From positions 13,347,614-13,411,613 of the forward strand of contig OY992836.1 in NCBI GenBank assembly GCA_963921425.1: DNA of 64,000 nt, written 5' to 3'. This DNA is from Dryas octopetala. Its lineage: Eukaryota; Streptophyta; Magnoliopsida; Rosales; Rosaceae. The notes beneath the pieces are model-generated. The model was not told the DNA's origin, did no database searches, and saw only the letters and a program-made list of their open reading frames with translations. Numbering within the stretch: the first letter of the stretch is position 1; each line of letters starts with the position of its first letter. This document shows, one piece after another, positions 10,765 to 22,400 of this stretch. The translations under genes and the position numbers were made by a program.

Positions 10765-12386
10765 CTATATGTTTTCCGAGATTGTGCTTGAAGGATTCCC
10801 GTTAATTTTGTCTCCACAAAAAATCCAAAAAAGAGATGAAAAAAAATAAAAATGCACAAATCACTATAGATAATCAAGGCTTTTTTGCACTAATACCATC
10901 TTAGACTATATGGGATGTGCATAATTAGCACCCATAAAAAAAACATTACAATTAATCATCCATACTTTCACATATGTGACAATGTGACATCTATTCTCCA
11001 ATTTCGTCAATTTATCTGTTAACTTCAAGAGTATTTTTGTCAATTTATGTGATATAGCATTTAAAAATTTGAAGAAAAAAAGATAAGGATACCCACCAAT
11101 TTGCTTACTTGACCCTAATAACTTTTTTTTTAATAAAAAAGTTAAATTTAAAGTTTACTCAAAAATGAAAATAGAAAAAATTTAAAAAGCCCACATATCC
11201 CCACCGATTGCAGCCATATATGGAAGAGAGAGAGAGAGAGAGTGGATGAGGGAGGTTCGCAGGACTTTGCGGGGAGGGGGGGTGTTTGAGTGTTTTTCTT
11301 TGGATATCGCCATTTTAGAGGGGTGTTTTTCTTTGGGCGGCCATTTTCTGGAAAAACAGATTTTTGCTTTTTATTTTTTATTTTTTTTTAATTCAGGGGT
11401 AAAATAGGCAAAATGGGCAAAAAATGGAAGGGTGGTCAACTAAGTGGTTTAAGGTGGTGCGCATAGCCCCACCCATCTTGGTTTCGCGCCGTTTAGTTTT
11501 TCTCTTGGGCCTGTGCTTTTGTTTTGCCCACAGCGGGCTGCTCTCTTAGGGCCTACTTTGTAGCTGGCCCTGGTTTAGGCTTTGAGTGAAGAATTGTGTC
11601 CTGACCAAACTATTTAAGATAAGAGACAGAGCAGTATCTTATATTGGGTAGTTTGGAAAATGTGAAACAAAGTGACTCTTAGAACTGAGTATCCATAGAT
11701 TATGATCGAGTGTCCAGTGGTGTTAATGGTATCACCACTCGTTGAACCAAATTGAAGCTTACAATCGCAGCTTAAGATTCATAGTTGTCAATTTGTCATA
11801 TTTGTGCTGTGCTCAAGATTCTAGATTATTGTAATACGGTTCTGCTGATCATTTATGGCAATACACCATCCAAACCCACATTGTAAATTTCTGTATCTTC
11901 CCATGCGTTGCAGCATGAGTAAACCAAAAACTAGTAAACTACCCTGTGATATTCAGCAATCTGCAATTTCGGTTGGCACTTGGTATAATGATTCAAGTCA
12001 GCACCAACTGTAAAATTTGAACTGAACTCAAATGATTGCTAGAAAAAAAGATAATGCAAAGAGAAAAGATACACGCTGTATGGTTTTACAAACAATCCTC
12101 CAATTAACTCAGCACAAATAGTTACTGCAAGAACATATCGAATTTTTTTTATGTATTCCAACAATTGCTACAAAAAATAAAAAATCATGGAAAGAAGAAC
12201 AAAAAAGAAGACGATTGTTCAAACATTCTAAATTCAATGTCTGATCCATAAAATCTGTAGGATCCAATCTTAGCACTTCAGTCTTGTAAGGTGTGAAATT
12301 GACATTTTACTTCATTGAGTGCCATTGCACCGGAAATGAAGAAGAAGCTAGCGTCTGTTGGGCATAGGATTGAGAACTAGAAGTAG
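10765..12386. other. Intergenic, duplicated NLR flank sequence, no gene seen
   Basis: Contains a (GA)10 tract near 11224-11243, a T/A-rich stretch, a piece near 11490-11600 that recurs at 25230-25330 and 45235-45350 upstream of NLR copies B and D, and a piece near 11630-11700 that resembles the 5' flank of the RPW8 exons (GAGCAGTATCTT, GAAAATGTG). No convincing coding sequence. Confidence 0.6.
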
Positions 12387-15035
12387 CTAACTAGATTGCT
12401 TAGAGGTAAGTTTGGATTGCTTTGGTTTTCCGTTGATTGCTTGAATCTGTTGCAATGCCTCCACAACTTCTTTCATCGAAGGTCGCTTTTTAGGATCTCG
12501 TTCTAGGCATTTTAGAGTAAGATGTGCTGTCTGTAATGCTGCCTTGAAGGAATATTGGCCCTCTATCCGTACATCCATGATGGTTTTCAACTTTCTTTTA
12601 TGTGAGAGAAGTGGTTTAGCCCACTCAACCAGATTCATTTTTTCCCTACGGCGGTTTTTATCAATTACTCGTAACCCTGTCAGAATTTCCAGCAGCACAA
12701 CACCAAAGCTATAAAGATCGCTCTTCACGTACAAATAACCTGTTAATTTATGATAGTGTGTACACATTAGACGTAGCAGCTGATTTACTTTCCCAAAAAG
12801 GATAATGCTACACTTTTTATATATTTTGGCTTGAATAGGCGTTCACAAAATATTTGCATCTAAAAGATGTCTCATTCATCAATACCCCTAGTAGAAACAT
12901 ATATATAAAGTAAATATGTAACAAACTTCCATATAAAATTTCCATATAATGAACTTCATATATAAAATTTCCTAAGTAGCTTCCATTTTTTTTTATAGAG
13001 ATATCATTACCTGTTGCAACATATTCTGGAGCAGCATAACCAAATGTGCCCATAACCCTAGTTGACACATGTGACTCTCCATCCAGTTGGCCCCAATTTT
13101 GCCAAGCCTAAACCTGAGATTTTTGCATTGTAATTCTGCAAATGATAAATGCAGAAGCAGGGGAAAACAAAAAGGAGGGTTTAATCAATGTCATTTACAA
13201 TGAAAATTCTTAATCCAAAAAGTCTGCTCTAGTGTAAGAGTGCTCTATTCAATTCTCAACAAGTCTTATAAAAAAGAGAAAAAAAATCAGGAATAAATGC
13301 AGCTATAAAAATGTTGCAACATTATTTCTTACATATGTTCTGTTATGTCTGACATAATGCTGTATTTGGTAGAAAGAAAAAAGAATAGACAAGAAGGAAT
13401 TTGAAATCATTAAATAGTTATTCATTCCAAATTGGCAGCTATATTTCTATATGGTTACTAGTTACGACCAACCTTTCTATCTTCTCAGTAACAAAATAGA
13501 GCATAATACATATTACTAAATGAGAGATAGAAAGCTTGGGATAAAAAAGAACAAACCCCATCAAGTAATATGGTTGAGGACTTGATATTCCTATGTATGA
13601 CTTGTTCTTCTAAGGTGTGCAAGAAAGCCAGTCCCTGAGCTGCTTCAATAGCTATTTTGAGTCTGTTGTCCCAAGATAGTGGTTCAACGGTAGCGCTTCC
13701 TACTCAAAATGAAAATTCTAGATCAAGACAACATAATAGATTTGTGATGTAAACAAGGAAAAACAATTTATTCTCAGTTCTCTGTTTTCGTTATTGATTT
13801 TGTACTTGTAAACAGTTGATTCCCCAAGCTTCCTCTCGGCATGAACTCATAAACAAGGAGTAGCTCCTCTTTCTCTGTACAGTATCCCAATAGCTTGATG
13901 AGGTTGGGATGAGAAACCTTTCCTAGAAAGTTCATCTCTGACTTTATTTTCAAATTTGACAAGATTCACATAATTAGCATTAGAAAAAAGCGAAATACTG
14001 AAAAAATTGTAGGAAGAAAAAAATGGGTTACAAATAGCTCTGCACCAAATTGTATAACTAGGATAGCAATCAAAATATGGCATTAAAATCACAACAGGTA
14101 CTTCTTACCAAAAAAAAAAAAATCACAACAGGTACTAGGATTTTGAGGATTGATATGACCATCAATGAATTAGATTTATATGCCATGTTAACATTATAAT
14201 CCTCATGCTGAATGGGTTCAACACAAAAAATGGTGTTTTCGATCAGTTGAAAATGAGTTGCAAGACCCAACAGAGCATCATACTTATTAATTACTGAGCG
14301 ACTAACATACAATTTAAACACAGTATCAGTGCTATGGGAAAGGATAATTAAGAAGATAAGTTTCCAAGTTGGGTGCTGCATGAGGAAAATGAATAGAATC
14401 TCCTAAATGCTTACTAATTCAATGCACGACTTAAGCCCATGATTGAACCGTTATTTTCCCTCATGACTTATATGTGGGTGAGAGAGATTCGGATTTACGA
14501 CATCTCTAACATTATAGATAGAAAAACCACTAAACTAATGGTTAGTTTATTATTCATTACCTTTCTAAACATTTGTAATCAATAGGAACACGACAGATCT
14601 TTTCAAGTGAGACCCATATCCTGCTGCATTCCTATGGAATTGAAAATAATAATAATACTAGTAATAAAGCTAAGGCAATAATGCTGCTTAAAATTGAAAA
14701 CAGTACCTGCCACTCAGGGAAACCTTGTGGATTAAATTTTTTGATAGCAACCGTCATTCCTTTGAATGGCTTAGAAGGTGCAAGTGTCTTCTCATTCACC
14801 CAACCCTTGAAAACCTTCCCAAAGCCTCCCTCACCAACCACTGCTTCTGGCCTGAATTTCCTAGTAGAAGCCTTCAACTCTGCAAAACTGAAAGCTCTTA
14901 AGTTGGATTTCTCCAAAACTTTCCCATCAGTCTGTGACTGGTCCATTCTTAGGCTTTCTGTTTCTAAAAATGGACTGCTTCCTGCGCTGCTGCTGGTGTT
15001 TGAAACTCTGTTCCTGCTGTCATTTCCTGATTCCC
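12387..15035 (-). pseudogene. Receptor-like cytoplasmic kinase, pseudokinase with one frameshift
   Basis: Five exons on the minus strand: 15035-14707, 13941-13806, 13699-13557, 13135-13011 and 12739-12387, all with GT-AG borders and matching phases. They encode a kinase of the RLCK VII (PBL-like) type: glycine loop GEGGFGKVF, lysine in VAIKK, helix C in SEMNFL, then APEYVATG and the C-lobe with SDLYSFGVVLLEILTG and a serine-rich tail. Two catalytic motifs are altered: the loop reads HRNIKSST, with Asn for the catalytic Asp, and DFG reads GLG. Exon 4 has one extra G near 13085, so the frame meets a TAG just before the APE motif. The usual first exon with a myristoylation signal is absent. Its upstream neighbour is an RPW8 exon in compatible phase. 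Either a decayed kinase or a pseudokinase chimera. Confidence 0.8.
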
Positions 15036-15180
15036 CTGGAGAATGACACAAAGTATGCATAAATCATATATGACTTTTGATGATTAAGGAAAAAGAGAAA
15101 CATTGTAATGGTCTTTTTATAGGAATGATTACATTCCATTCCTTTAAACCAAACATCACCTAAGAAGCTTCATCTTCAAT

Positions 15181-15834
15181 TCATTCAAAGGTATACCAAC
15201 CTTTAATTTCATTGTGATTTTGTACCACATCACTCCCTTCAATTTGCATGACCCCCACCTCTGTAATATTCGTTATCAAAACCGCTGCCTCATTCACATC
15301 CCTTGTTCCTTGCACGCCCAGTGCATCCAATTGAACTGTAGGCAATGAAGGTTTAGGTACTGCACACAACCCTTTAGTTTGAATTTGATTTTGTACCACA
15401 CCACTGCCTTCAATTTGCTTGATCACAGCCTCTATATTACTTATGGCCGGAACGACATTCACATCTCTTGCTACCTGCATTTTTAGTATATGTAACAGTG
15501 TCTGAAGAGATTCATCCAATCCAAGAAGTTTGTCAGTGTATTTATGCTTTTTGTAGCTAGCCCACAGACGAACCTTGGAGCACTTGTGAATGAGCTCTAC
15601 ACCCTTCTCCATTTGTATTCTAAAATTTTTCAGTTCCTCCTTCGGAAGATTCAATACCTTGTTATGTTGTGCTATCTCTTCGATTAGCGGTTTTAAGCAG
15701 TCCAGTGTGGATTTGAGATATACAAGGAGGGGTTTAAACATCTTATTCTTATCCTTCACTTCTTTAACAGCATCAAACAACATCCCAAATGCTGCGCGTA
15801 AAGCATCTACTCCTTCTAACAACGCCACTGCCAT
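15181..15834 (-). CDS. RPW8-domain exon with NLR linker, upstream of the kinase
   Basis: A clean 217-codon frame starts MAVALLEGVDALRAA and encodes the RPW8 helical domain (about residues 1-145), then two copies of the linker that in NLR genes precedes the P-loop (VVQNQIQTKGLCAVP and a second VVQN). After the frame, 15150-15180 still shows the next linker piece (PLNELKMKLL) and then a stop, so this is an RPW8-NLR cut off just before its P-loop. A GT donor after 15201 leaves phase 1, and the kinase exon begins with two bases at 15035. Splicing across 15036-15200 (165 bp) would join RPW8 to the kinase in frame. Alternatively the frame simply ends at 15181 and gives a free RPW8 protein. Confidence 0.65.
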   Translation of the reverse strand: MAVALLEGVDALRAAFGMLFDAVKEVKDKNKMFKPLLVYLKSTLDCLKPLIEEIAQHNKVLNLPKEELKNFRIQMEKGVELIHKCSKVRLWASYKKHKYTDKLLGLDESLQTLLHILKMQVARDVNVVPAISNIEAVIKQIEGSGVVQNQIQTKGLCAVPKPSLPTVQLDALGVQGTRDVNEAAVLITNITEVGVMQIEGSDVVQNHNEIKGWYTFE

Positions 15835-16262
15835 AATTACAACACTAACAAAATCAGAAAATTTGTATTATGTGTTTCAATCAAAACTTTAGAAGTGTGG
15901 AAAATGTGAGTCTTAATATAAATTTGGAATCCAGTAACATTAAAAACCAAGCAATACAATGGTTCTCAATCTTTTTATTTAACTTTTTGTGATCACACAA
16001 GACGTACGTTAAAGCCAAATAAAATATTTCTGAGATAAAGAATATATTTTGCTTCAATGAGAAAAGCACCTAAAATGCCTTTTCAAGACCAGCCCCTCCA
16101 AATTCTAACGGCACCACTGCCATGTTTACAACACCCAACACCCAACACCATAATAATAAAGCAATAACACTATAGGCACCAAAATTTTTAGTTAACAAAT
16201 GATATGATAGTTGACTTTAGCAGTATCTTCGTTGTCAGAAATAAATAAGGTTCAGAGCGAGT

Positions 16263-16904
16263 CTAGTTAAATACGTACGATAAAGTTCGAAGGCCAATAT
16301 AGAATGTTAGAATCCAATTCCCAAGAAAATAATTGTCACCTTGTTCCCCGCCATTCCCTTCATTTGGGTCAGGTATGGTCTCTGTATTTCTTCCGGAAGC
16401 CAAGGCCTCCATCACATCCTCTTCTTTCTGCTGCAGTAACTTCTCTATATTTAACAGTAGTCCCTTCACTTCATCAAGTTCTTTGTGGTTATTCCTTTGG
16501 TTCCTTGAAAGCTCCAACAGCTCCTTCACATCCCTTGCTTCCTGCAACTTGAGGTTTTCTAACAGTCTTCTGAGAGCCCTGTCCAAGTCAACAAGTTGGT
16601 CTATGTAACAACTTATGCAGCAGTAGTTCCACTTCCACAAACGAGAATTCGACAACTTTTCGACCAGCTTTGCCCCCTCCTCCATTCTTCTTTCAAGATC
16701 TTCTATTTCTTCATTTGGAAGACCCAATTCCACATTATACACTCCTATCTGTTGGATCGCTGTGGTCCTTAATCGTGTTAAAGACTCTAGTGTGAATTTG
16801 AGATCTTTGAGGAGGTACTTAAAGGTCGCTGTCTCGTCCAACGCCTTCTTAACGCCATCGTACAACAGTGTAAATGTTGCTCCTCCGATTAACTCCTGTG
16901 CCAT
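16263..16904 (-). CDS. RPW8-domain exon without NB-ARC (right copy)
   Basis: From the ATG at 16904 (MAQELIGGATFTLLYDG) the frame carries an RPW8 domain and the same charged tail as the exon at 1154-1825, of which it is the duplicate. A phase-1 donor ends the exon at 16340; unspliced, the frame stops at 16263. No NB-ARC follows. RPW8 proteins act at membranes and in helper NLRs, where the domain oligomerises to trigger cell death; that is family knowledge. Here the domain stands alone upstream of another RPW8 exon and a kinase. Confidence 0.6.
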   Translation of the reverse strand: MAQELIGGATFTLLYDGVKKALDETATFKYLLKDLKFTLESLTRLRTTAIQQIGVYNVELGLPNEEIEDLERRMEEGAKLVEKLSNSRLWKWNYCCISCYIDQLVDLDRALRRLLENLKLQEARDVKELLELSRNQRNNHKELDEVKGLLLNIEKLLQQKEEDVMEALASGRNTETIPDPNEGNGGEQGDNYFLGNWILTFYIGLRTLSYVFN

Positions 16905-17357
16905 AGTTACAACACCTGACCCCAAAATCAGAAAACTGGCTTTCTTTTCATTCTCACGTTTAAGACAACAGACTCAGAGCAATATCTTGCCAGATTAGAA
17001 AACGTGGAAAAAAAACTGAGAGGCTATCGATTTTCTCTTTGTTGGTGATCACTGATCAGAAAGACCCAAAAGATGAAGAAGAGAACTATGTTCGTTGGTT
17101 GCAGAGACTCTGCTGGGCTCTGTTTTAGAAAAGATTAATTATTCATGAGGAAAGCTCCACTGAAATATCCGAGTGGGGCCCACCATTGAATGATCGACTC
17201 TGGTCCATTAAAATGTTTTGTTTTTGATAAAGAGAAGGAAGAAGGAAAGAGTTGTACAAATTGAACTGATGATGCCTAGAAATTGGTTGGAACCACCCTG
17301 CATCTTTCTTTCCAATAATTTCCATTGACCAAAAGCACCCATCAATGTTTTTGAGAC

Positions 17358-17424
17358 AGACTTGTTCCACCAAATCACTGCAATAGTCAATGTTCTTTTC
17401 CACTAGATTTGGCATTGCATACAT
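17358..17424 (-). pseudogene. LRR relic of an NLR
   Basis: The minus strand reads AMPNLVEKNIDYCSDLVEQ, which aligns with the LRR region of copies C and D (ALPNLVELDIDYCNDLVEL). It is a short orphan piece between the RPW8 exon at 16340-16904 and copy B, left by a large deletion of a further NLR gene. Confidence 0.7.
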
Positions 17425-18981
17425 CTGAAATCTAGATGGAACAAAGCTTGAACGAGGTTACACATGAATAAATAGTCTCTCTAATTAGTAGGTTTGTAAA
17501 TTTAAGCTTGCTTATCTCAATATGTTATTCTTGTAGCAGTATGTGACGTGTGGATCGATAATGGGCCTCCTTGGTTATATTTTGTTATTCCTGATGATAA
17601 GGATGTAATTTCCATGACATTGATATCTCTTACAAATAAGATTTGACAGACTATTTGGTAGAGGAAACTTGATAACTCTAGAATTGTTGATAATTTAAAC
17701 AGTGTGCAGTAAAAACACACAATGTATACAAATCCCGGATAACTCTTACATTGTTTTTACAAACAAACACAAAATCCAACAAAAGAAGAATGATAGGTAA
17801 AAAATGCAACACAAATCACACAGATGTTGCTCCAACATTTATTGAGGAAAGACAGGAGTCTCAAAATCGACGCTTGGGGAGCAATCCAGGTTAATGTTGT
17901 CTTTGAGTGGTACTGGGATTGAAGGGATCCCATAAATTTTTGTGTCTTCATCGCATACCACTTCCCGTAAGTGCCCAAGATCCAAAACAGATACAGGCAA
18001 CTCTTGCAATCTTGAAAATAGAGAAAGTCGAATGAGAATATCTTGCAGGAGAAACATAGAAGCCTCCATACCTTCCAACTACAAGATTAGCCAAACTTCG
18101 GGTGGCGAGCTCCAGGAGGCTCGCAATGGACAAGAAATCTTCATCTAGCTCATATAACTCTACCCACATATTAATGAGAGCGGCAACAGGGATTCTTGTG
18201 TCTTCAGGAAATGAACCAAGGTCTATGAAACATTCCTTCATGATAGCCTCTTTTTCATCCAAGGTATCTAAGCTACTTTGAAGGCAAAAAAGCAATTCAG
18301 TCTCAGAATCAAGAACAGAAGAACCTCTCGTCCACTCCGTTACTCTTTTAAGCCACAACTCTATAGGCTTTCCGCAAAGTGATCTTCCAACCACGGTAAT
18401 GGCAAGTGGAAATCCCTTACAGCGCTCTACTATCTGCAGTTACTATTTGAGTTTCAGACTGAAAACCTAAGTTTCTCTTAAGCATCTCAATGGTTCCATG
18501 ATGATGAGAAAATGGTTAAATAATTATCTACTTTTCTTTATTCTTATTAATTTTAGCTTTAGTTCATAAGTTAGCATAAATGTATGATATATTATTTGCA
18601 GGTTAACGTGGTAAAATGGATGTGTTCACTCGTGTGTATGTATGCTTTGTATTAAAAATGAAGATAAGTGAGCATAATGTGGTGCATTGCAGACTAAGAA
18701 ATCACCTTTTTTGAAAGATCTTTTAGAACATAAGAGCTCCTATCTCCCAGGGATGCTGAATGATGAAAAAGAGTCATTGCATCGTTATCATTCAATGATT
18801 TTAGATAATATGGATAACCAAATCCTGGAAATTCAGATCTTGATGTCACCAAAATCTTGTAATATGGCATTTTCAATTCATCAAACTTCTGAAGTAGAGA
18901 TTCGGATCCAGGCCAAACATCTTCCAGGACCAACAGTAAAGGATTCTGTCCTTCTTCCTTGAGAAAATGTTGCAGCCACTT

Positions 18982-19339
18982 TATTAGAGTTAATTAAGGC
19001 ATTTGCCTGATAACCAAGTTTTCTGTTTTAGTTAGTTAATTAAAATGTCGTTGCTTAGTTGGCATTGCCTCATAGGGTGATGTTTGTATTGTTGTAAGAG
19101 CTCATAGGCTCGTGTGTGTGGCAACGGTCTTAAGGCTGCTACTGTGTCGTTTTGTATAACAGAATTCTTGGAATGGAATATAGCTTGCTGGTGTGTGCAT
19201 CTTGCATACATGAGCATGACTTTTTCGTGTACCTACTTCTTCTCTCTCTCATTGCTCTGAAATCCTCTCTGTAACCCTCTGTACTCTTTAGCCTACATTC
19301 CTGGTTACATTCTAGGTACCATATATAGAAAATCCAACA
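18982..19339 (+). repeat. 5' LTR of Copia element 1
   Basis: 358 bp, starts TATTAGAG and ends CCAACA; 98.9% identical to 23584-23941. Preceded by target duplication CACTT. Confidence 0.95.
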
Positions 19340-19352
19340 TGGTATCAGAGCC
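19340..19352 (+). other. Primer-binding site of Copia element 1
   Basis: TGGTATCAGAGCC lies directly after the LTR and is complementary to the 3' end of initiator methionine tRNA, the usual primer of plant Copia elements. Confidence 0.9.
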
Positions 19353-19432
19353 AGGTTGGTTCTGTGACTGGGCGTTGTACTGTGTGTGTGAGCTAGAGTA
19401 AAGCAGAGTTGCAAAACCATCTAGATCTAGGC

Positions 19433-22400
19433 ATGGCTGGGTCTGGGAGTGGTGAGCTACGGGCTCCCATTTTTTATGGTACTGAGTATGAATTCTGGAA
19501 GGTGCGCATGGTGACTATCTTCAAGTCACATGGCATCTGGAAGTTAGTAGAAAAGGGAATTACAATTCCAGAACCAAAGAAGAAAAAGGAGAAGACTAAG
19601 AAGGAAGGAGAATCCAGCATCGATGAGGAGGATGAACTGGAAGCTTACATGGAGGAGCAGAATATGAAAGATGCAAAGGCATTGGGCATCATTCAAGGGG
19701 CTGTATCCAAAGAGATTTTCTCTCGGATTATCAACCAAGACACTGCAAAGGGAGCTTGGGATCTTCTACAAACAGAGTATCATGGTGATGAACAATCCAG
19801 GTCAGTTAAATTGCAAAGTCTGAGGAAGGAGTTTGAATATATGAGAATGAGGGAGAGTGAAGCCTTATCTGAATACTCTACTCGTTTCTTTGATTTAACT
19901 AACCAAATGGAAAAATATGGTGAATGTTTGTCTCAACAAAGAATGGTGCAGAAGGTCTTAATCAGTGTAACTAAGGTCTATGATCCTATGTGTGTGGTAC
20001 TTGAAAGAACCAGTGACTTAAATTCTGTGTCTGTAAATGAAATCTTTGCCTCTCTCAAAAGCTATGAGTTAAGGCTAAGCAGGCATGAAGAAGATGATGA
20101 GAAGGTGGAAAGGGCCTTTGCTAGTATGAGTATTGGCTCCAAAGGACAGAACAATCAAGCAAAATCTCACAATCATGATGGGGGAAAACGAAACTTCAAG
20201 AGTTGGAAGGGAAAACCCAAGAAATGGGATAACAAGGTTCAATCTAATTTGAGACCAGGAGGTGACACTGGGAAGGCAAAGTGCAAAGTGTGTGATAAGG
20301 CTCACTATGGAGAGTGCTGGTTCAAGGGAAAAGTGAAATGCTACAATTGTGATAGGTTTGGGCATGTAATGAAGGATTGCCATCAACCACACAAGAAGGG
20401 ACAGGTTGCTAATTATGCAAACCAGGTCCATGAGCCTGCCACCATGTTCTATGCATGCCACAAAGCCTCTGTGGAGAAAGAGCAAGGTGTTTGGTATTTA
20501 GATAGTGGCTGCAGCAATCATATGACTAGCCATGAGTCACTTCTGATCAACATTGACAGAAGTATGAAATGCAAAATAAAAATGGGGACTGGAGACATTG
20601 TGGAATCAACTGGGAAGGGAGTCTTGCCTGTGCAAACCAAGGGAGGAACAAGGTATATCACAGAAGTTATGATTGTGCCAGGATTAGATGAAAATCTTCT
20701 CAGTGTTGGACAAATGGTGGAGCATGGTTATTGGCTGGTATTTGGTGAGTACATGGTGAACATTTATGAAGATAAGAGTATGAAAGCTTCTGTGGCAGCA
20801 GTTCAAATGAAAGGGAATAGGTGTTTCCCACTTGTACTCGAGGACATAAGTCCAATGATGGAAAAGAAGGCCACAGTGGCTGGTTCAAATTGGAAATGGC
20901 ATAAAAGGCTTGGCCATTTGAATTTCGAGAGCATGCTGCAATTGCAGGACAAAGAAATGGTGATTGGCTTACCAAAGCTCACAAAAGGAGAGCATGTTTA
21001 TGAAGGATGTGCTTTGAGCAAAAGTCACAGGGAAGCATTTGATATAGGGAAGACTGTTAGAGCTATTGATCTGCTAGAATTGGTTCACACAGATGTTTGT
21101 GGACCAATGTCAGAAACCTTGGGAGGAAACAAGTATTTTCTCACATTCATTGATGACAAGTCAAGAATGTGCTGGGTATACTTTTTGAGACAAAAGTCAG
21201 ATGTGTTCACTGTATTCAGAAAGTTTAAAGCAATGGTAGAACTTCAGTGTGGTTACAAAATGAAGAAAGTAAGAAGTGACAGAGGGGGAGAGTATACCTC
21301 AATGGAGTTTGAGAAGTTTTGTGAAGACTTTGGAATAGAAAAGCAACTCACTATTGCTTACTCTCCTCAGCAGAATGGAGTGGCTGAGAGGAAGAATAGG
21401 ACAATTATGGAGATGGCAAGAGCTATGTTACAAGAGAAGAAGCTACCTAATTATTTTTGGGGGGAAGCAGTTAACACTGCTGTGTATCTTCTGAATAGGT
21501 GCCCCACTTGAGCCTTGATTGGTCAAACTCCATTTGAAGTTTTCAGTGGAAGGAAGCCAGGGGTGAAGCATTTGAGAATTTTTTGTTCAATGTGTTATAC
21601 ACACATTCCTACTCAATTGAGACACAAGCTGGATGATACAAGTCAGAAAGGAATTTTTGTTGGATATGGAACTAGAGAGAAAGGTTATAGGGTGTTTGAT
21701 CTCAAAAGCAATAAGGTGATAGTCTCTAGAAGTGTGATTTTTGAAGAGACAGCAATGTGGAATTGGGAATCAAAGTCCACTGAATACATATCAGTTCCAT
21801 GGAGTGATGAAGAGGATTCTCAAGCTGCTGAAACTGAATCTGAGCATGAAGTCTTGTGTTCAACTCCACAGAGTCCCTTCAATCCAATTGCATCTCCTAA
21901 TGCTAGTTCAAGTTCCAGTACCTCTCCCTCACCACTTGCAGCAGAAACTGAAGTAGAACTAGCAAGCACATATGACTTTACTCCAAAGAAGTGGAGAAGT
22001 CTTGATGAAGTATTAGCTCACTGCAAAATGAGCATTGTGGAACCAGAAACCTATATGGAAGCAGCAAAAGACAAGGCATGGCAGAAGGCTATGGAGAATG
22101 AAATTGAAATGATTGAGAAAAATCAAACTTGGCAGCTGGTTGATAGGCCAGGGAACAAACCAATTGTTGGTGTAAAATGGATATTCAAGACTAAACTCAA
22201 TCTTGATGGGTCAATACAGAAGCACAAGGCTAGGTTAGTAGCCAAAGGTTATACACAAAAACCAGGAATTGACTTCAATGAGACATTTGCTCCTGTGGCA
22301 AGGCTTGACACTATTAGAACCTTAATTGCTTTATCAGCTCAAAAGGGTTGGAAGCTCTATCAGTTGGATGTCAAATCTGCTTTTCTAAATGGAGAGCTAG

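Noticed and set aside
19139-19420. Minus-strand 93-codon frame, nearly repeated at 23741-23944
   Set aside because: It is the antisense reading of the Copia element 1 LTR, present twice because the LTR is.
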